Source of the DNA: an uncultured Actinomycetes bacterium | Lineage (GTDB): Bacteria > Actinomycetota > Acidimicrobiia > Acidimicrobiales > Ilumatobacteraceae | Direction of reading: 5' to 3' | DNA length: 33,059 nt | Assembly: GCA_903872155.1 (NCBI GenBank) | Contig: CAIQJP010000159.1 | Location: 1 to 33,059, forward strand | In this document: piece after piece, positions 32,527 to 33,059 of the stretch | Position numbering within the stretch: the first letter of the stretch is position 1 | Layout: every line of letters starts with the position of its first letter | Position numbers and translations under genes: made by a program | The notes under the pieces: generated by a model | What the model saw: only the letters and a program-made list of their open reading frames with translations | Told to the model about the DNA's origin: nothing | The model's database searches: none

Positions 32527-33059
32527 TTACGGTTTTGGTGTTTTGGTTTGCGCCGGGATATTGATTTCATCACCCGGCAAAATAACAACTGATGCGTCAA
32601 CCCAACCATTGGCTGCCATCAGCGCTGACGCTTCAACGCCCCACTTGTCGGCGATACGCGACAAACAGCAGTCGCCTTCAACAACGGTGTACTTACCTTG
32701 ACCCGGATCTGGACCAGGCATCGTTGTCTCGGTCGGAATCGGCAAGCCTGGCAAAGTTGTTGTCTGCACAGCCGATGGCGGAATCAAGATATTGGTTCCA
32801 ATAGCCAACGGGTGCAACACACCTTCTGGCCAGTTGTTGTAAGCCGCCAACTCATCGGGAGCGACACCAAACTTTCCAGCGATTGCATACACCGAGTCGT
32901 TAGAAACAATTGTGTAACTGATCGCTGGAGGAAGTGTGTTCGCTGGATCAACTGTTGTGACGACCGAGGGTGGCGTGGTGGCATAGTTCGTCGAAGTAAG
33001 TGGACGCAATGTCGTGACCGACGAGCCGGGATCACTTCCGCATGCACTCAACAGAGCAA
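32527..33059 (-). CDS. LysM-domain lipoprotein (5' partial)
   Basis: The C-terminal 176 codons of a cell-wall-associated lipoprotein. At the right edge the frame reads A-L-L-S-A-C-G, a lipobox (L-S-A-C), so the signal peptide and start lie outside the window; an internal TTG at 33051 would cut through the lipobox and is not the start. After a Ser/Thr/Pro-rich spacer come two LysM modules: YTIVSNDSVYAIAGKFGVAPDELAAYN...ILIPP and YTVVEGDCCLSRIADKWGVEASALMAANGW...INIPA. The modules are joined by a Thr/Pro linker and followed by a short basic tail. LysM binds N-acetylglucosamine in peptidoglycan, so the protein probably bridges membrane and wall. It carries no catalytic domain. It is convergent with the acyltransferase gene with no intergenic bases. 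Confidence 0.88.
   Translation of the reverse strand, partial: ALLSACGSDPGSSVTTLRPLTSTNYATTPPSVVTTVDPANTLPPAISYTIVSNDSVYAIAGKFGVAPDELAAYNNWPEGVLHPLAIGTNILIPPSAVQTTTLPGLPIPTETTMPGPDPGQGKYTVVEGDCCLSRIADKWGVEASALMAANGWVDASVVILPGDEINIPAQTKTPKP

Noticed and set aside
32527-33051. TTG at 33051 as the start of the LysM gene
   Set aside because: The frame continues upstream and the codons before it complete a lipobox, so the real start is outside the window.
1-33059. CRISPR array, prophage, transposon or defence island
   Set aside because: No spaced direct repeats, integrase, transposase, phage structural or restriction genes were seen; the window is mostly metabolic and housekeeping.

Overview
The window looks like chromosomal DNA of an actinobacterium, most plausibly of the class Acidimicrobiia (Ilumatobacter-like). 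This placement is inferred from gene content: a CarD regulator, an LLM-class (F420-type) oxidoreductase, a DUF222/HNH protein, RNase J, FtsK, many GTG/TTG starts, a probable leaderless transcript and a moderate GC content. No marker gene here settles the genus. Coding density is very high: no gene-free stretch exceeds about 135 bases. I see no insertion sequence, prophage, CRISPR array or attachment site.

Layout. (1) 1-4054, plus strand: a 2-oxoacid/acetoin-type dehydrogenase cluster, E1 alpha (cut by the left edge), E1 beta, an AcoX-like protein and a lipoyl E2. No E3 gene is in view. (2) 4037-5254, minus: a DUF222/HNH nuclease-like protein overlapping the E2 tail. (3) 5387-8139, minus: a Rieske oxygenase alpha subunit, a nitroreductase and an LLM oxidoreductase in one tight operon, probably for oxidative catabolism. 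(4) 8249-12942: single metabolic genes (3-hydroxyisobutyrate-dehydrogenase-like, glyoxalase-like, SDR, EEP-family, glutamine-synthetase-like), with a long perfect inverted repeat between two convergent genes. (5) 13013-24386, minus: a housekeeping block. In transcription order it is a winged-helix-like protein, dapA, RNase J, a small lipoprotein, ftsK, an SMP-30-like protein, rimO, pgsA, cinA, tRNA-Arg(UCU) and carD. The first three overlap by single bases (TGATG). (6) 24469-25581, plus: ddl. (7) 25584-26210, minus: a TetR regulator, divergent from (8) 26300-32526, plus: a four-gene operon. (9) At the right edge, minus: a LysM lipoprotein whose signal peptide is cut by the window.

The most interesting part is region 8. 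A perfect 22-bp palindrome lies between tetR and the operon, directly upstream of a TATAAC -10 box that is spaced for a leaderless GTG start. The operon encodes a fatty-acyl-CoA-reductase/HAD-phosphatase fusion, a zinc-type MDR dehydrogenase, a LarA-like (nickel-pincer lactate racemase superfamily) protein and a PlsC-type acyltransferase. Together they suggest a regulated lipid-modifying pathway that I cannot match to a characterised system. The pathway and its product are inference.
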